DNA of 20,071 bases from W0P28-013 sp963638355 (GTDB lineage: Bacteria > Bacteroidota > Bacteroidia > Bacteroidales > Paludibacteraceae). Shown in pieces: positions 1-6,405 of this stretch. The notes beneath the pieces are model-generated. The model was given only the letters and a program-made list of their open reading frames with translations, did not search any database and was not told the origin of the DNA. The stretch is taken from the NCBI GenBank assembly GCA_963638355.1, contig CAVHRT010000021.1, positions 1 through 20,071 of the forward strand, given 5' to 3'. Position 1 is the stretch's first letter; every line of letters starts with the position of its first letter. Position numbers and translations under genes: made by a program.

Positions 1-167
1 GCATCGGCTAGAAATTCGCCAATGCCAGGAATGGTGCGTAGCGACTTGGGCGATTGCTCGAAAATGGCTTCGGCACTGCCAAAATGGGCCAGCAGTTTGC
101 GCCCATTTATCGGCCCAAGACCGTTGATCAAAGTCAGGGCGATTTGGTATTTTAGCGTTTCGTTCAT
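1..167 (-). CDS. dprA: DNA processing protein DprA, N-terminal fragment (partial)
   Basis: Reading the minus strand from an ATG at 167 gives 55 codons that run off the window edge. The peptide starts MNETLKYQIALTLINGLGP and continues with NGRKLLAHFGSAEAIF and a second turn, LRTIPGIGEF. This is the helix-hairpin-helix-containing N-terminus typical of DprA/Smf, the protein that loads RecA on incoming single-stranded DNA during natural transformation. The Rossmann-fold DNA-binding domain that would confirm the call lies outside the window. The start is immediately preceded (minus strand) by a dispersed AAGTCGCAAG repeat, and no TAnnTTTG box was seen close by. Family assignment rests on about 55 residues, so it is good but not certain. 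Confidence 0.8.
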   Translation of the reverse strand, partial: MNETLKYQIALTLINGLGPINGRKLLAHFGSAEAIFEQSPKSLRTIPGIGEFLAD

Positions 168-170
168 GAT

Positions 171-203
171 AGTAGCAAGATGTGAGTAGCAAGTCGCAAG
201 AAG
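171..203 (+). repeat. AGTAGCAAGTCGCAAG dispersed repeat, copy 1
   Basis: Two partial units (AGTAGCAAGA, then AGTAGCAAGTCGCAAGA after a TGTG spacer) fill most of the gap between the dprA start and the vanZ stop. The same arrangement occurs on the minus strand at 15071-15105, at the 3' end of the ABC permease gene. A short relic (ACAAGTCGCAAC) is at 10627-10638. Confidence 0.7.
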
Positions 204-213
204 CGAGAGTATC

Positions 214-630
214 TTATGGTTTAGTTTTTTTTCGATTGTAGGGACGCACCGAGTGCGTCCAAGTTATTTTTTTCTTGAATTTGTAGAGAAAAATGCATGT
301 GAAAGTCGCCAGCCAGCCGCCAAGAATATCGGCAGCGAGGTCGCCCCAACTGCCCGAGCGCGATGGCGTGCAAAATTCTTGCAAAATCTCCATCAAACCG
401 CCATAAAAAACGGGCAAAATGAGCAGAAAAATAGCCATTTTCGCCAGCGGAAAATGTTTTTTTACATCGAGAAACGCAGCCACTGCCAATGCGGCATACA
501 TCGCGGCGTGCACCCATTTGTCGGCATGCGGCACTTGCAGTTTTGATGGTGCGGAGAGTGGCGCGAGCGACAGCACCGCAATGGCTGCCGCGCACAAAAT
601 GGTCTTCCAATATCTAGCAAAAATGCGCAT
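214..630 (-). CDS. VanZ-like family membrane protein
   Basis: A protein of 138 residues from the ATG at 630. It shows the VanZ-like pattern: DKWVH (Asp37, Lys38, His41) after a first hydrophobic segment (about 8-25), further hydrophobic segments near 41-53, 64-82 and 102-119, the pair E81/Q84 in MEILQ, Arg91, and DLAADILGG near 97-105. VanZ-like proteins are small inner-membrane proteins. Vancomycin-cluster VanZ lowers teicoplanin sensitivity; most homologues have no known function. A longer reading from 672 is unlikely because the TAnnTTTG promoter box at 638-645 would lie inside it. Residues about 124-132 (WTHSVRPYN) are encoded by a dispersed GGACGC palindrome, so the last 15 residues look like a repeat-derived extension. 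Divergent from the P-type ATPase gene. Confidence 0.82.
   Translation of the reverse strand: MRIFARYWKTILCAAAIAVLSLAPLSAPSKLQVPHADKWVHAAMYAALAVAAFLDVKKHFPLAKMAIFLLILPVFYGGLMEILQEFCTPSRSGSWGDLAADILGGWLATFTCIFLYKFKKKITWTHSVRPYNRKKTKP
236..265. repeat. GGACGC palindromic repeat, copy 1 (inside the vanZ-like 3' end)
   Basis: TTGTAG is followed by a perfect 8-bp inverted repeat, GGACGCAC / GTGCGTCC (242-249 and 253-260), with a 3-nt loop, then AAGTT. Related copies lie at 10729-10753 and 17711-17740 in the opposite orientation, with the flank CCTACAA conserved. This copy is translated as part of the VanZ-like C-terminus. Confidence 0.75.
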
Positions 631-637
631 AATTTTG

Positions 638-645
638 CAAAAGTA
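638..645 (-). promoter_or_regulatory. -7 promoter element of the vanZ-like gene
   Basis: The minus strand reads TACTTTTG, matching the Bacteroidota -7 consensus TAnnTTTG. Its last G is only 7 nt before the ATG at 630, so the expected transcription start is within a few bases of the start codon. No convincing -33 TTTG was seen. Confidence 0.6.
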
Positions 646-688
646 GCAAAATTCTCTCAATCCAAACCACAAAATGGCGAAAAATGCA

Positions 689-696
689 TATTTTTG
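689..696 (+). promoter_or_regulatory. -7 promoter element of the P1B ATPase gene
   Basis: The plus strand reads TATTTTTG, a match to TAnnTTTG, about 65 nt upstream of the ATG at 762. No clear -33 element. It is divergent from the vanZ-like promoter about 45 bp away. Confidence 0.5.
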
Positions 697-720
697 CGGC
701 AGAATTGTTGTCTAACCCAA

Positions 721-746
721 TTAGAAATCAGAAATTTAGAAATCAG
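721..746 (+). repeat. Direct repeat in the ATPase leader
   Basis: The 11-mer TTAGAAATCAG occurs at 721-731 and 736-746, with AGAAATTT between, giving a 7- to 8-nt periodicity. It lies in the untranslated leader of the P-type ATPase gene and belongs to the broader class of short-period AT-rich arrays found in the gaps of this window. No evidence for a regulatory role. Confidence 0.55.
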
Positions 747-761
747 TAATTTTTCCGCCTG

Positions 762-2645
762 ATGAAATCGAAAATCTTGAAAATTGTCTTTGCCAGCGTG
801 CTTTTGATTGCCGCTGTGGTGGTGGAACATACCACAAATTTGCCCACGTGGCAACTGCTGATTATCTACCTTGTGCCGTACCTTGTGGTGGGCTACGAGG
901 TGATTGCCGAGGCCGCCGAGGGTCTGCTGCATGGCGAGGCATTCAACGAAGATTTTCTGATGTGCGTTGCCACCATTGGCGCACTTTGCATCGGATTTTT
1001 GCCAGGTGCCGAGACGGAATTTCCCGAGGCAGTTTTTGTGATGCTTTTCTTTCAAGTGGGCGAACTTTTCGAGTATTATGCCGAAGGAAATAGCCGAAAA
1101 TCCATCGCGCAGTTGATGGATATTCGTCCCGATACGGCCAATGTGGAGCGCAATGGCAACATCGAAACGGTGGCTCCCGATGGCGTGGCGGTGGGCGAGG
1201 TGATAGTAGTTCGCCCCGGCGAAAAAATCCCGCTCGATGGCTACATCGTCGATGGTACTTCGAGCCTGAACACCGTGGCACTGACGGGCGAAAGTGCGCC
1301 GCGCGATGTGCAGGCAGGCGATGATGTGGTTTCGGGCTGCGTGAACATTTCGGGACTGATTCGTGTGAAAACGACCAAATCTTTTGGCGAAAGCACCGCT
1401 TCGAAAATCATCAATCTTGTAGAAAATGCCAGCGACAACAAGTCGAAAAGCGAGACTTTCATTGCCCGCTTTGCGCGCATCTATACGCCTATCGTGGTGT
1501 TTGCCGCCATTGCGTTGGCATTCATTCCGCCTATTTTTGCCGAAAATTATTTGGCAGAATTGCCCATTTGGCTCAGTCGCGCGCTCACATTTTTGGTCGT
1601 TTCTTGTCCTTGTGCGCTGGTTATTTCGGTGCCGCTCACGTTCTTTGGCGGCATTGGCGGCGCATCGCGACAAGGAATTTTGGTGAAAGGCGGCAATTTT
1701 ATGGATGCGCTGTCGAAAGTCGATTCTGTGGTTTTCGACAAGACTGGCACGCTCACTCGTGGCGAATTTGCCGTTACGGCCGTTCATCCCGACAAGATTA
1801 GCGAGACGCAATTGCTGCATTTGGCGGCGCATGTCGAGCATTTCTCCACTCACCCCATTGCGGCATCGCTCAGGGCGGCTTATCCTAATGTGAACGACGA
1901 TTGCGTGGTTGAAAACATTGAGGAGATTGCAGGGCATGGCATTCGTGCGCAGGTGAACGGGCAAACTGTTTGCGTGGGCAATAGCAAAATGATGGAGAGC
2001 GTTGGTGCCGATTGGCATCAGTGTCATCATGTTGGAACCATCATTCATGTGGCCATCGATGGCATATATGCAGGGCATATTGTTATTTCCGATAGGGTGA
2101 AAGATGATGCCGCCGACGCCATTTCGTCGCTGAAAAAGGTTGGTGTGCGGCGCACTGTAATGCTCACTGGCGATCGCACCGAGGTAGCGCAAGCTGTTGC
2201 TGCCGAACTTGGAATAGACGAATTTCACGCTGAACTTTTGCCTGCCGACAAGGTGGCACATGTGGAGCGATTGCTTGGCGAAAAGTCTGTTGGCGCGACG
2301 CTTGCTTTCGTTGGCGATGGCATAAACGATGCGCCTGTACTGGCTCGTGCCGATGTGGGCATTGCCATGGGCGCACTCGGTTCCGATGCTGCCATCGAGG
2401 CGGCCGACGTGGTGCTGATGGACGACAAACCATCGAAAATTGCTACTGCCATTGCCATTGCGCGGCGCACGGTGGGCATTGCGCGACAAAATGTGTGGTT
2501 CGCCATTGGCGTGAAAGTGCTGGTTCTGGTGCTTGCAGGCTTTGGTCTCGCCACCATGTGGATGGCCGTATTTGCCGATGTCGGCGTAACGGTGCTTGCC
2601 GTGCTGAATGCCATGCGCACGCTGCGTATCTCGTGTGGTGAATGA
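762..2645 (+). CDS. zntA: Zn2+/Cd2+/Pb2+-type P1B ATPase (heavy-metal exporter)
   Basis: A 627-residue P-type ATPase that should pump divalent metal out of the cytosol using ATP. Visible motifs: TGES of the actuator domain at 175-178, the membrane metal-site SCPC with CPC at 282-284, the phosphorylation motif DKTGT at 326-330, the P1B HP dipeptide at 364-365, and GDGIND at 518-523. The last membrane segment carries FADVGVTVLAVLNA. An Asp there together with CPC is the pattern of the P1B-2 (ZntA/CadA) group rather than the copper pumps. There is no N-terminal GMTCxxC metal-binding domain: the protein begins directly with membrane helices, so it is shorter than E. coli ZntA. The ATG at 762 is the first in frame; the region before it is AT-rich without a Shine-Dalgarno. 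Transcribed alone, ending in the hairpin at 2673-2706. Metal specificity is inferred. Confidence 0.92.
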   Translation: MKSKILKIVFASVLLIAAVVVEHTTNLPTWQLLIIYLVPYLVVGYEVIAEAAEGLLHGEAFNEDFLMCVATIGALCIGFLPGAETEFPEAVFVMLFFQVGELFEYYAEGNSRKSIAQLMDIRPDTANVERNGNIETVAPDGVAVGEVIVVRPGEKIPLDGYIVDGTSSLNTVALTGESAPRDVQAGDDVVSGCVNISGLIRVKTTKSFGESTASKIINLVENASDNKSKSETFIARFARIYTPIVVFAAIALAFIPPIFAENYLAELPIWLSRALTFLVVSCPCALVISVPLTFFGGIGGASRQGILVKGGNFMDALSKVDSVVFDKTGTLTRGEFAVTAVHPDKISETQLLHLAAHVEHFSTHPIAASLRAAYPNVNDDCVVENIEEIAGHGIRAQVNGQTVCVGNSKMMESVGADWHQCHHVGTIIHVAIDGIYAGHIVISDRVKDDAADAISSLKKVGVRRTVMLTGDRTEVAQAVAAELGIDEFHAELLPADKVAHVERLLGEKSVGATLAFVGDGINDAPVLARADVGIAMGALGSDAAIEAADVVLMDDKPSKIATAIAIARRTVGIARQNVWFAIGVKVLVLVLAGFGLATMWMAVFADVGVTVLAVLNAMRTLRISCGE

Positions 2646-2672
2646 TGAAAAGCAATTTTGCAGTTGCAACAA

Positions 2673-2706
2673 AAAAATCGGCCTCTGTTTTGGAAGCCGA
2701 TTTTTA
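2673..2706. terminator. Bidirectional intrinsic terminator between convergent genes
   Basis: AAAAATCGGC pairs with GCCGATTTTT (arms about 2673-2686 and 2692-2706, one C-A mismatch) and is flanked by A and T runs on either side. It lies just after the ATPase stop and can also end transcription of the converging lipoprotein gene. Confidence 0.8.
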
Positions 2707-2710
2707 TCAT

Positions 2711-2742
2711 TCAATGACTCGAAGATTCAATAATTCAATGAT
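2711..2742 (+). repeat. Period-8 octamer array (TCAATGAC type)
   Basis: Four consecutive octamers in exact register: TCAATGAC, TCGAAGAT, TCAATAAT, TCAATGAT. The array abuts and touches the stop codon (2742-2744) of the minus-strand lipoprotein gene. See the other arrays near 10567, 10857, 15002, 16080 and 17790. Confidence 0.7.
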
Positions 2743-3368
2743 TATTTGAACACTGCGCGAACGGAATGCCCGTAGTAGCGTGGGTTGTAGCTAAGACCAA
2801 AATCGGTAGGCGCAAAATATGCCAACCAAGCGTATTCTGTTCCATTGCCTGAGCTTGTCCAGTAGTTGCCCCAAACTCCAGCATCGTTCACATGGTCGGT
2901 TTTGCAATCATCGCTATTGCGGTAGCCAGCGGCAGGCAGGAATATCGAATTTTCGTTGTATTTGCTTTTGACTTGGTAGCCAGCTACGCCTTTTAGTTTT
3001 GTCCATGTCCATGTGCAGTTGTTTGCGTCGCATAGTTCTGTCCATTCGGCTTTGGTAGGCATGCGCCAGCGTCCGCCCCATTTAGTGGCTACATCGTTGC
3101 TTGTGGGCAATGTTGTGGCAGTGCTTGTGTAGGTGTATTTATCCTCGCAATATGCGCTTTTTGTGGAGGTTTCGCCCCAAGCAAAATAGTGGCCGTAGTC
3201 TTGCGGATTTTCGGCACCAAGGTTGCAGCAGGCCCACATAGTTCCGCTCGGAAGCCCGAGGTCTACATAGTCTTGTTTGTTTTCGCTACCTACTGGTTCG
3301 TATTTGTCGCACGCCGTAAAAAGTGCAACCGAGCAGCAAAGAGCGAAGAATAGTTTTGTGTGTTTCAT
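2742..3368 (-). CDS. Lipoprotein with a Fib_succ_major-like domain
   Basis: A 208-residue protein. The N-terminus is a lipoprotein signal peptide: hydrophobic core, then LFTAC with the lipid-attachment Cys at 20, followed by Asp21. The rest matches the Bacteroidota group that opens with YVDLGLPSGTMWACCNLGA (about 34-52), continues with YFAWGET, GGRWRMPTKAEWTEL, FLPAAGYR and YWTSS, and ends in GHSVRAVF. This resembles the Fibrobacter succinogenes major domain (TIGR02145) and DUF1566-like folds, which are C-type-lectin-like. Biochemical function is unknown; a cell-surface role is inferred from the lipid anchor. It is a single-gene unit with a consensus promoter at 3596-3626, giving a leader of about 220 nt that contains a C10 tract and may affect expression. 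Confidence 0.8.
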   Translation of the reverse strand: MKHTKLFFALCCSVALFTACDKYEPVGSENKQDYVDLGLPSGTMWACCNLGAENPQDYGHYFAWGETSTKSAYCEDKYTYTSTATTLPTSNDVATKWGGRWRMPTKAEWTELCDANNCTWTWTKLKGVAGYQVKSKYNENSIFLPAAGYRNSDDCKTDHVNDAGVWGNYWTSSGNGTEYAWLAYFAPTDFGLSYNPRYYGHSVRAVFK

Positions 3369-3470
3369 AATTTAAGATTTTAAGGTTATTATTTTTCAGC
3401 ACACGACAAAAGGCGACCGAATTGAAGTTCGTTCGCTACATCGTTTTTAATGCATTTTTCGGAAATTAAT

Positions 3471-3494
3471 TTAGCCGATAGGGGGGGGGGCTAA
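3471..3494. repeat. G10-CTAA inverted repeat (C10 in the lipoprotein leader)
   Basis: TTAGCC (3471-3476) and GGCTAA (3489-3494) are complementary and enclose a run of ten G (3481-3490). The gap 3369-3763 holds this element, the promoter at 3596-3626, a small palindrome at 3675 and the phosphorylase terminator; nothing coding was found. A second G10-CTAA element is at 17362-17402. The homopolymer length could also be a sequencing artefact. Confidence 0.65.
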
Positions 3495-3595
3495 ATGGCT
3501 AATAATCAGCAGTTTATATACATAACAAAACGGCGCAAATAGATTTGCGATGGTGTTCTCAATCGTATGTTTGCTGATGTTGGTCATAATCGTTG

Positions 3596-3626
3596 CAAAG
3601 ATAGACTATTTTTCCACAACCACAAA
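3596..3626 (-). promoter_or_regulatory. Consensus promoter of the lipoprotein gene
   Basis: On the minus strand, TTTG (3626-3623), exactly 19 nt of spacer, then TATCTTTG (3603-3596). This is a full match to the Bacteroides-type sigma-70 promoter (TTTG, N19-21, TAnnTTTG). Expected transcription start is near 3592, about 220 nt before the ATG at 3368. Confidence 0.75.
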
Positions 3627-3674
3627 ATTTTTCAGCGAAAATTTTTTTTGGCAAGATTTCTACTCTAAAATCCT

Positions 3675-3686
3675 GTTACATGTAAC
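3675..3686. other. 12-bp perfect palindrome GTTACATGTAAC
   Basis: A perfect inverted repeat with no loop, lying between the lipoprotein promoter and the phosphorylase terminator. It has operator-like symmetry about 50 bp upstream of the -33 box of the lipoprotein promoter, but only one copy was seen and no regulator is encoded nearby. Confidence 0.35.
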
Positions 3687-3728
3687 GGAGTTTTCGATTA
3701 GGGAAGTGGCTCAGATTTAGATTGAAGC

Positions 3729-3760
3729 AAAAAAAAACGCCGCATTTCGCGGCGTCTTTT
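3729..3760 (-). terminator. Intrinsic terminator after the phosphorylase gene
   Basis: ACGCCGC (3737-3743), a 5-nt loop and GCGGCGT (3749-3755) form a 7-bp GC-rich stem. On the minus strand the stem is followed by nine T residues. The plus-strand side also has a T run, so it may work in both directions. Confidence 0.88.
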
Positions 3761-3763
3761 TTA

Positions 3764-6328
3764 TTAGTTGGTTCGTTGTATCCAGCGAACATAACAGAAG
3801 TCCATGCGGTGGGGCAGGTCGCTGTTCTTTGGGAACATGCGGAAGGCGTACTTGTAGGTGCCGCCTTGCTCGAGCGTGTAGTCCAATTTGAAGGTGAGCA
3901 ATGTGCCTTCGCGTTTCACAAGGTCGAATTCGCGCTTGTCGGCCACATGCATCTTGCCTTTTTCGTCGGCGTAGGTCATCACAAGTTCCAGACCGATGCA
4001 CGAGTCGTTCAGGTCGTGAACGTCGATTTTGCCGATCATCTCGGTGTGTCCGCCCACCTCAACGCGGTCGAGGTTGTGAATTTCGAGCGATTGCACTTCG
4101 ATGTTGTCCCAGCATTGAGCCACATGTTTTTTCCAAGCGGCAATCTCTTTGGCTTTGGCGCAGTTGTTGGCGGTGAGCTCGGCCGAGCGTTTTGCCAAAG
4201 GTGCGTAGAAACGTTCGATGTAGTCGTCGATCATGCGCTTGGTGGTGAAGCGTGGCGTGATTTGTGAAATCGATTTCTTGATGTAAGCGATCCACTCGGG
4301 CGAATAGCCTTTGGTATTTTTTGCAAAATAGAGTGGAATGATTTCGTTTTCGAGCATGCTGTAGATGGTTGCAGCGTCCAATTGGTCTTGGTGTTGCTGA
4401 TTTTCGTAGGTGCGTTTGTCGGTCAATGCCCAGCCAGCGCCTTCTACATAGCCTTCGAGCCACCAACCATCGAGCACCGAAAAGTTGAGCACGCCGTTCA
4501 TCTGTGCTTTTTCGCCCGATGTACCAGAGGCTTCGAGTGGGCGCGTTGGCGTGTTCAGCCAGATGTCGACACCCGAAACGAGGCGTTTGGCCAAGCGCAT
4601 GTCGTAGTTTTCGAGGAAGATGACTTTGCCCAAGAACTCAGGCATACGCGAAATCTCGATGATGCGTTTGATGAGTGCTTGTCCGCCGCCATCGGCAGGG
4701 TGAGCCTTGCCTGTGTAGAGGAATTGCACGGGGTGAATTGGGTCGTTGACGATGCGTTTCAGGCGCTCCAAGTCGGTGAAGAGCAGGTGAGCGCGTTTGT
4801 AGGTGGCAAAGCGGCGACCGAAACCGATGATGAGCGCATTTGGATTGATGCGGTCGAGAATCGAGACGATTTTCGAAGGATCTTGCTGCGTCTTGAGCCA
4901 ATTCTCTTGGAACTGCGTTTTGATGTAGTCGATCAGTTTATTTTTCAGAGCGGTGCGTGTAGCCCAAATCTCTTCGTCGGGCACATCGTTTATCTTCGCC
5001 CAAATCTTCATGTTCGACTGGTCGTTGTAGAAGTCTTTGCCGAAATATTTTTCGTAGACGGCTTTCCACTCCGATGCAGCCCACGATGGCATGTGAACAC
5101 CATTGGTTACGTAGCTTACGTGCAGCTCTTCGGGCAGATAGCCTTTCCAGATTGGCGAGAACATCTCTTGCGATACTTTGCCGTGGAGCCAGCTAACGCC
5201 ATTTACGGCTTGGCACATGTTGCAGGCGAATACCGACATCGAGAATTTCTCTTGGCTGCCAGGATTTTCGCGTCCCATATCGATGAATTCGTTCCACGAA
5301 ATGCCGAGTTTTTCGGGATAGCTGCCCATGTATTTGCCAAATAGGCTCTCGTCGAAGGCATCGTGACCAGCGGGAACAGGTGTGTGGCAGGTGTAGAGCG
5401 ACGATGCGCGTACCACTTCGAGTGCTTCGGAAATGTTCAATCCGCTCTTCACATAGTCGACCAAGCGTTGTACGCTGATGAGTGCTGCGTGACCCTCGTT
5501 GCAATGGTACACTTGTTTGGTGATGCCGAGTTTTTTCAGCATCAACATGCCGCCAATGCCGAGCATGATTTCCTGTTTCAGACGATTTTCCCAGTCGCCG
5601 CCGTAGAGTTGGTGCGTGATGGAGCGATCCCATTCGCTATTCATCTCCATGTCGGTGTCGAGCAGATAGAGCGAAACGCGACCAACAGCCACTTTCCAAA
5701 CATAGGCGTAGACTGTGCGGTCGGGATAAGGCACTTCCACAACCATTGGCTGTCCGCCGGGTTCGCACACTTGCGTGATGGGCAGGCGGTTGAAGTTTTG
5801 TGCCTCGTAGTTGGCTATTTGCTGACCGTCCATGGTCAGTGTTTGTGTGAAGTAGCCGTAGCGATAGAGGAAACCTACGGCAGTCATGTCCACTTGGTGG
5901 TCCGAAGCCTCTTTCAGATAGTCGCCAGCCAGCACGCCCAGACCGCCCGAGTAGATTTTCAGGTGGTCGGTAAGACCGTATTCCATGCTGAAATAGGCTA
6001 CCGACGGGTACTTTTTGCTCGGTTTGGTGTCGACATAAGCACGGAACTTAGCGTAGACTTCGTCCAGATTTTTCAGGAATTTTTCGTCTTCGGCAAGTTC
6101 GTTGAAACGCTCCACTTTCACGCGTTCGAGCATGGCGATGGGGTTGTGGCGCACTTGGCTCCACAGTTTTGCATCGATTGAGCGGTACAATGACTTAGCA
6201 TCGACCGACCAAACCCACCAAAGGTTGAGCGACATCTCGTGAAGACGCTCGAGAGTCTTTGGCAGACGGGTTTTCACTGTAACCTCCACCCAGCTGGGTT
6301 CGTTTACATGATTTACTTTTACTTCCAT
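3764..6328 (-). CDS. glgP: Alpha-glucan (glycogen) phosphorylase, GT35 short type
   Basis: An 854-residue enzyme of the alpha-glucan family phosphorylases, which release glucose-1-phosphate from storage glucan using phosphate and a PLP cofactor. The N-terminus (about 15-125, with MSLNLWWVWS and HNPIAMLERV) matches the DUF3417 domain of this subfamily. Then come YFSMEYGL, IYSGGLGVLAGDYLK, YHCNEGHAA and VTNGVHMPSW. The PLP site reads ASGTSGEKAQMNG with the expected Schiff-base lysine at Lys607; the usual Met before it is Glu. Length is normal for the subfamily, and there are no N-terminal phosphorylation or AMP sites of the animal enzymes. It lies 77 bp downstream of the glycogen synthase gene, same strand, with its own -7 box in the gap and a strong terminator after it. 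It probably also receives read-through from the synthase promoter. Confidence 0.95.
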   Translation of the reverse strand: MEVKVNHVNEPSWVEVTVKTRLPKTLERLHEMSLNLWWVWSVDAKSLYRSIDAKLWSQVRHNPIAMLERVKVERFNELAEDEKFLKNLDEVYAKFRAYVDTKPSKKYPSVAYFSMEYGLTDHLKIYSGGLGVLAGDYLKEASDHQVDMTAVGFLYRYGYFTQTLTMDGQQIANYEAQNFNRLPITQVCEPGGQPMVVEVPYPDRTVYAYVWKVAVGRVSLYLLDTDMEMNSEWDRSITHQLYGGDWENRLKQEIMLGIGGMLMLKKLGITKQVYHCNEGHAALISVQRLVDYVKSGLNISEALEVVRASSLYTCHTPVPAGHDAFDESLFGKYMGSYPEKLGISWNEFIDMGRENPGSQEKFSMSVFACNMCQAVNGVSWLHGKVSQEMFSPIWKGYLPEELHVSYVTNGVHMPSWAASEWKAVYEKYFGKDFYNDQSNMKIWAKINDVPDEEIWATRTALKNKLIDYIKTQFQENWLKTQQDPSKIVSILDRINPNALIIGFGRRFATYKRAHLLFTDLERLKRIVNDPIHPVQFLYTGKAHPADGGGQALIKRIIEISRMPEFLGKVIFLENYDMRLAKRLVSGVDIWLNTPTRPLEASGTSGEKAQMNGVLNFSVLDGWWLEGYVEGAGWALTDKRTYENQQHQDQLDAATIYSMLENEIIPLYFAKNTKGYSPEWIAYIKKSISQITPRFTTKRMIDDYIERFYAPLAKRSAELTANNCAKAKEIAAWKKHVAQCWDNIEVQSLEIHNLDRVEVGGHTEMIGKIDVHDLNDSCIGLELVMTYADEKGKMHVADKREFDLVKREGTLLTFKLDYTLEQGGTYKYAFRMFPKNSDLPHRMDFCYVRWIQRTN

Positions 6329-6386
6329 AAAATTGTTTTGAATGAATTATCTTTTTCTACCTTAAAATTTCGAGTAATTTGGTGCG

Positions 6387-6394
6387 CAAAGATA
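6387..6394 (-). promoter_or_regulatory. -7 promoter element of the phosphorylase gene
   Basis: The minus strand reads TATCTTTG in the 77-bp gap after the synthase stop, about 58 nt before the phosphorylase ATG. No clear -33 TTTG at 19-21 nt. It would let the phosphorylase be made independently of the synthase. Confidence 0.55.
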
Positions 6395-6405
6395 CAATTT
6401 TTTCC

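Noticed and set aside
631..672. Longer VanZ-like start at 672
   Set aside because: The extra 14 residues span the TAnnTTTG promoter box and precede the family's conserved N-terminal hydrophobic segment.
657..2714. Long minus-strand ORF (685 codons) opposite the P1B ATPase gene
   Set aside because: It is rich in His, Arg, Asn and Gln with no recognisable motif, and fully overlaps a gene with all P-type ATPase motifs. It is the mirror of that gene's codon usage.
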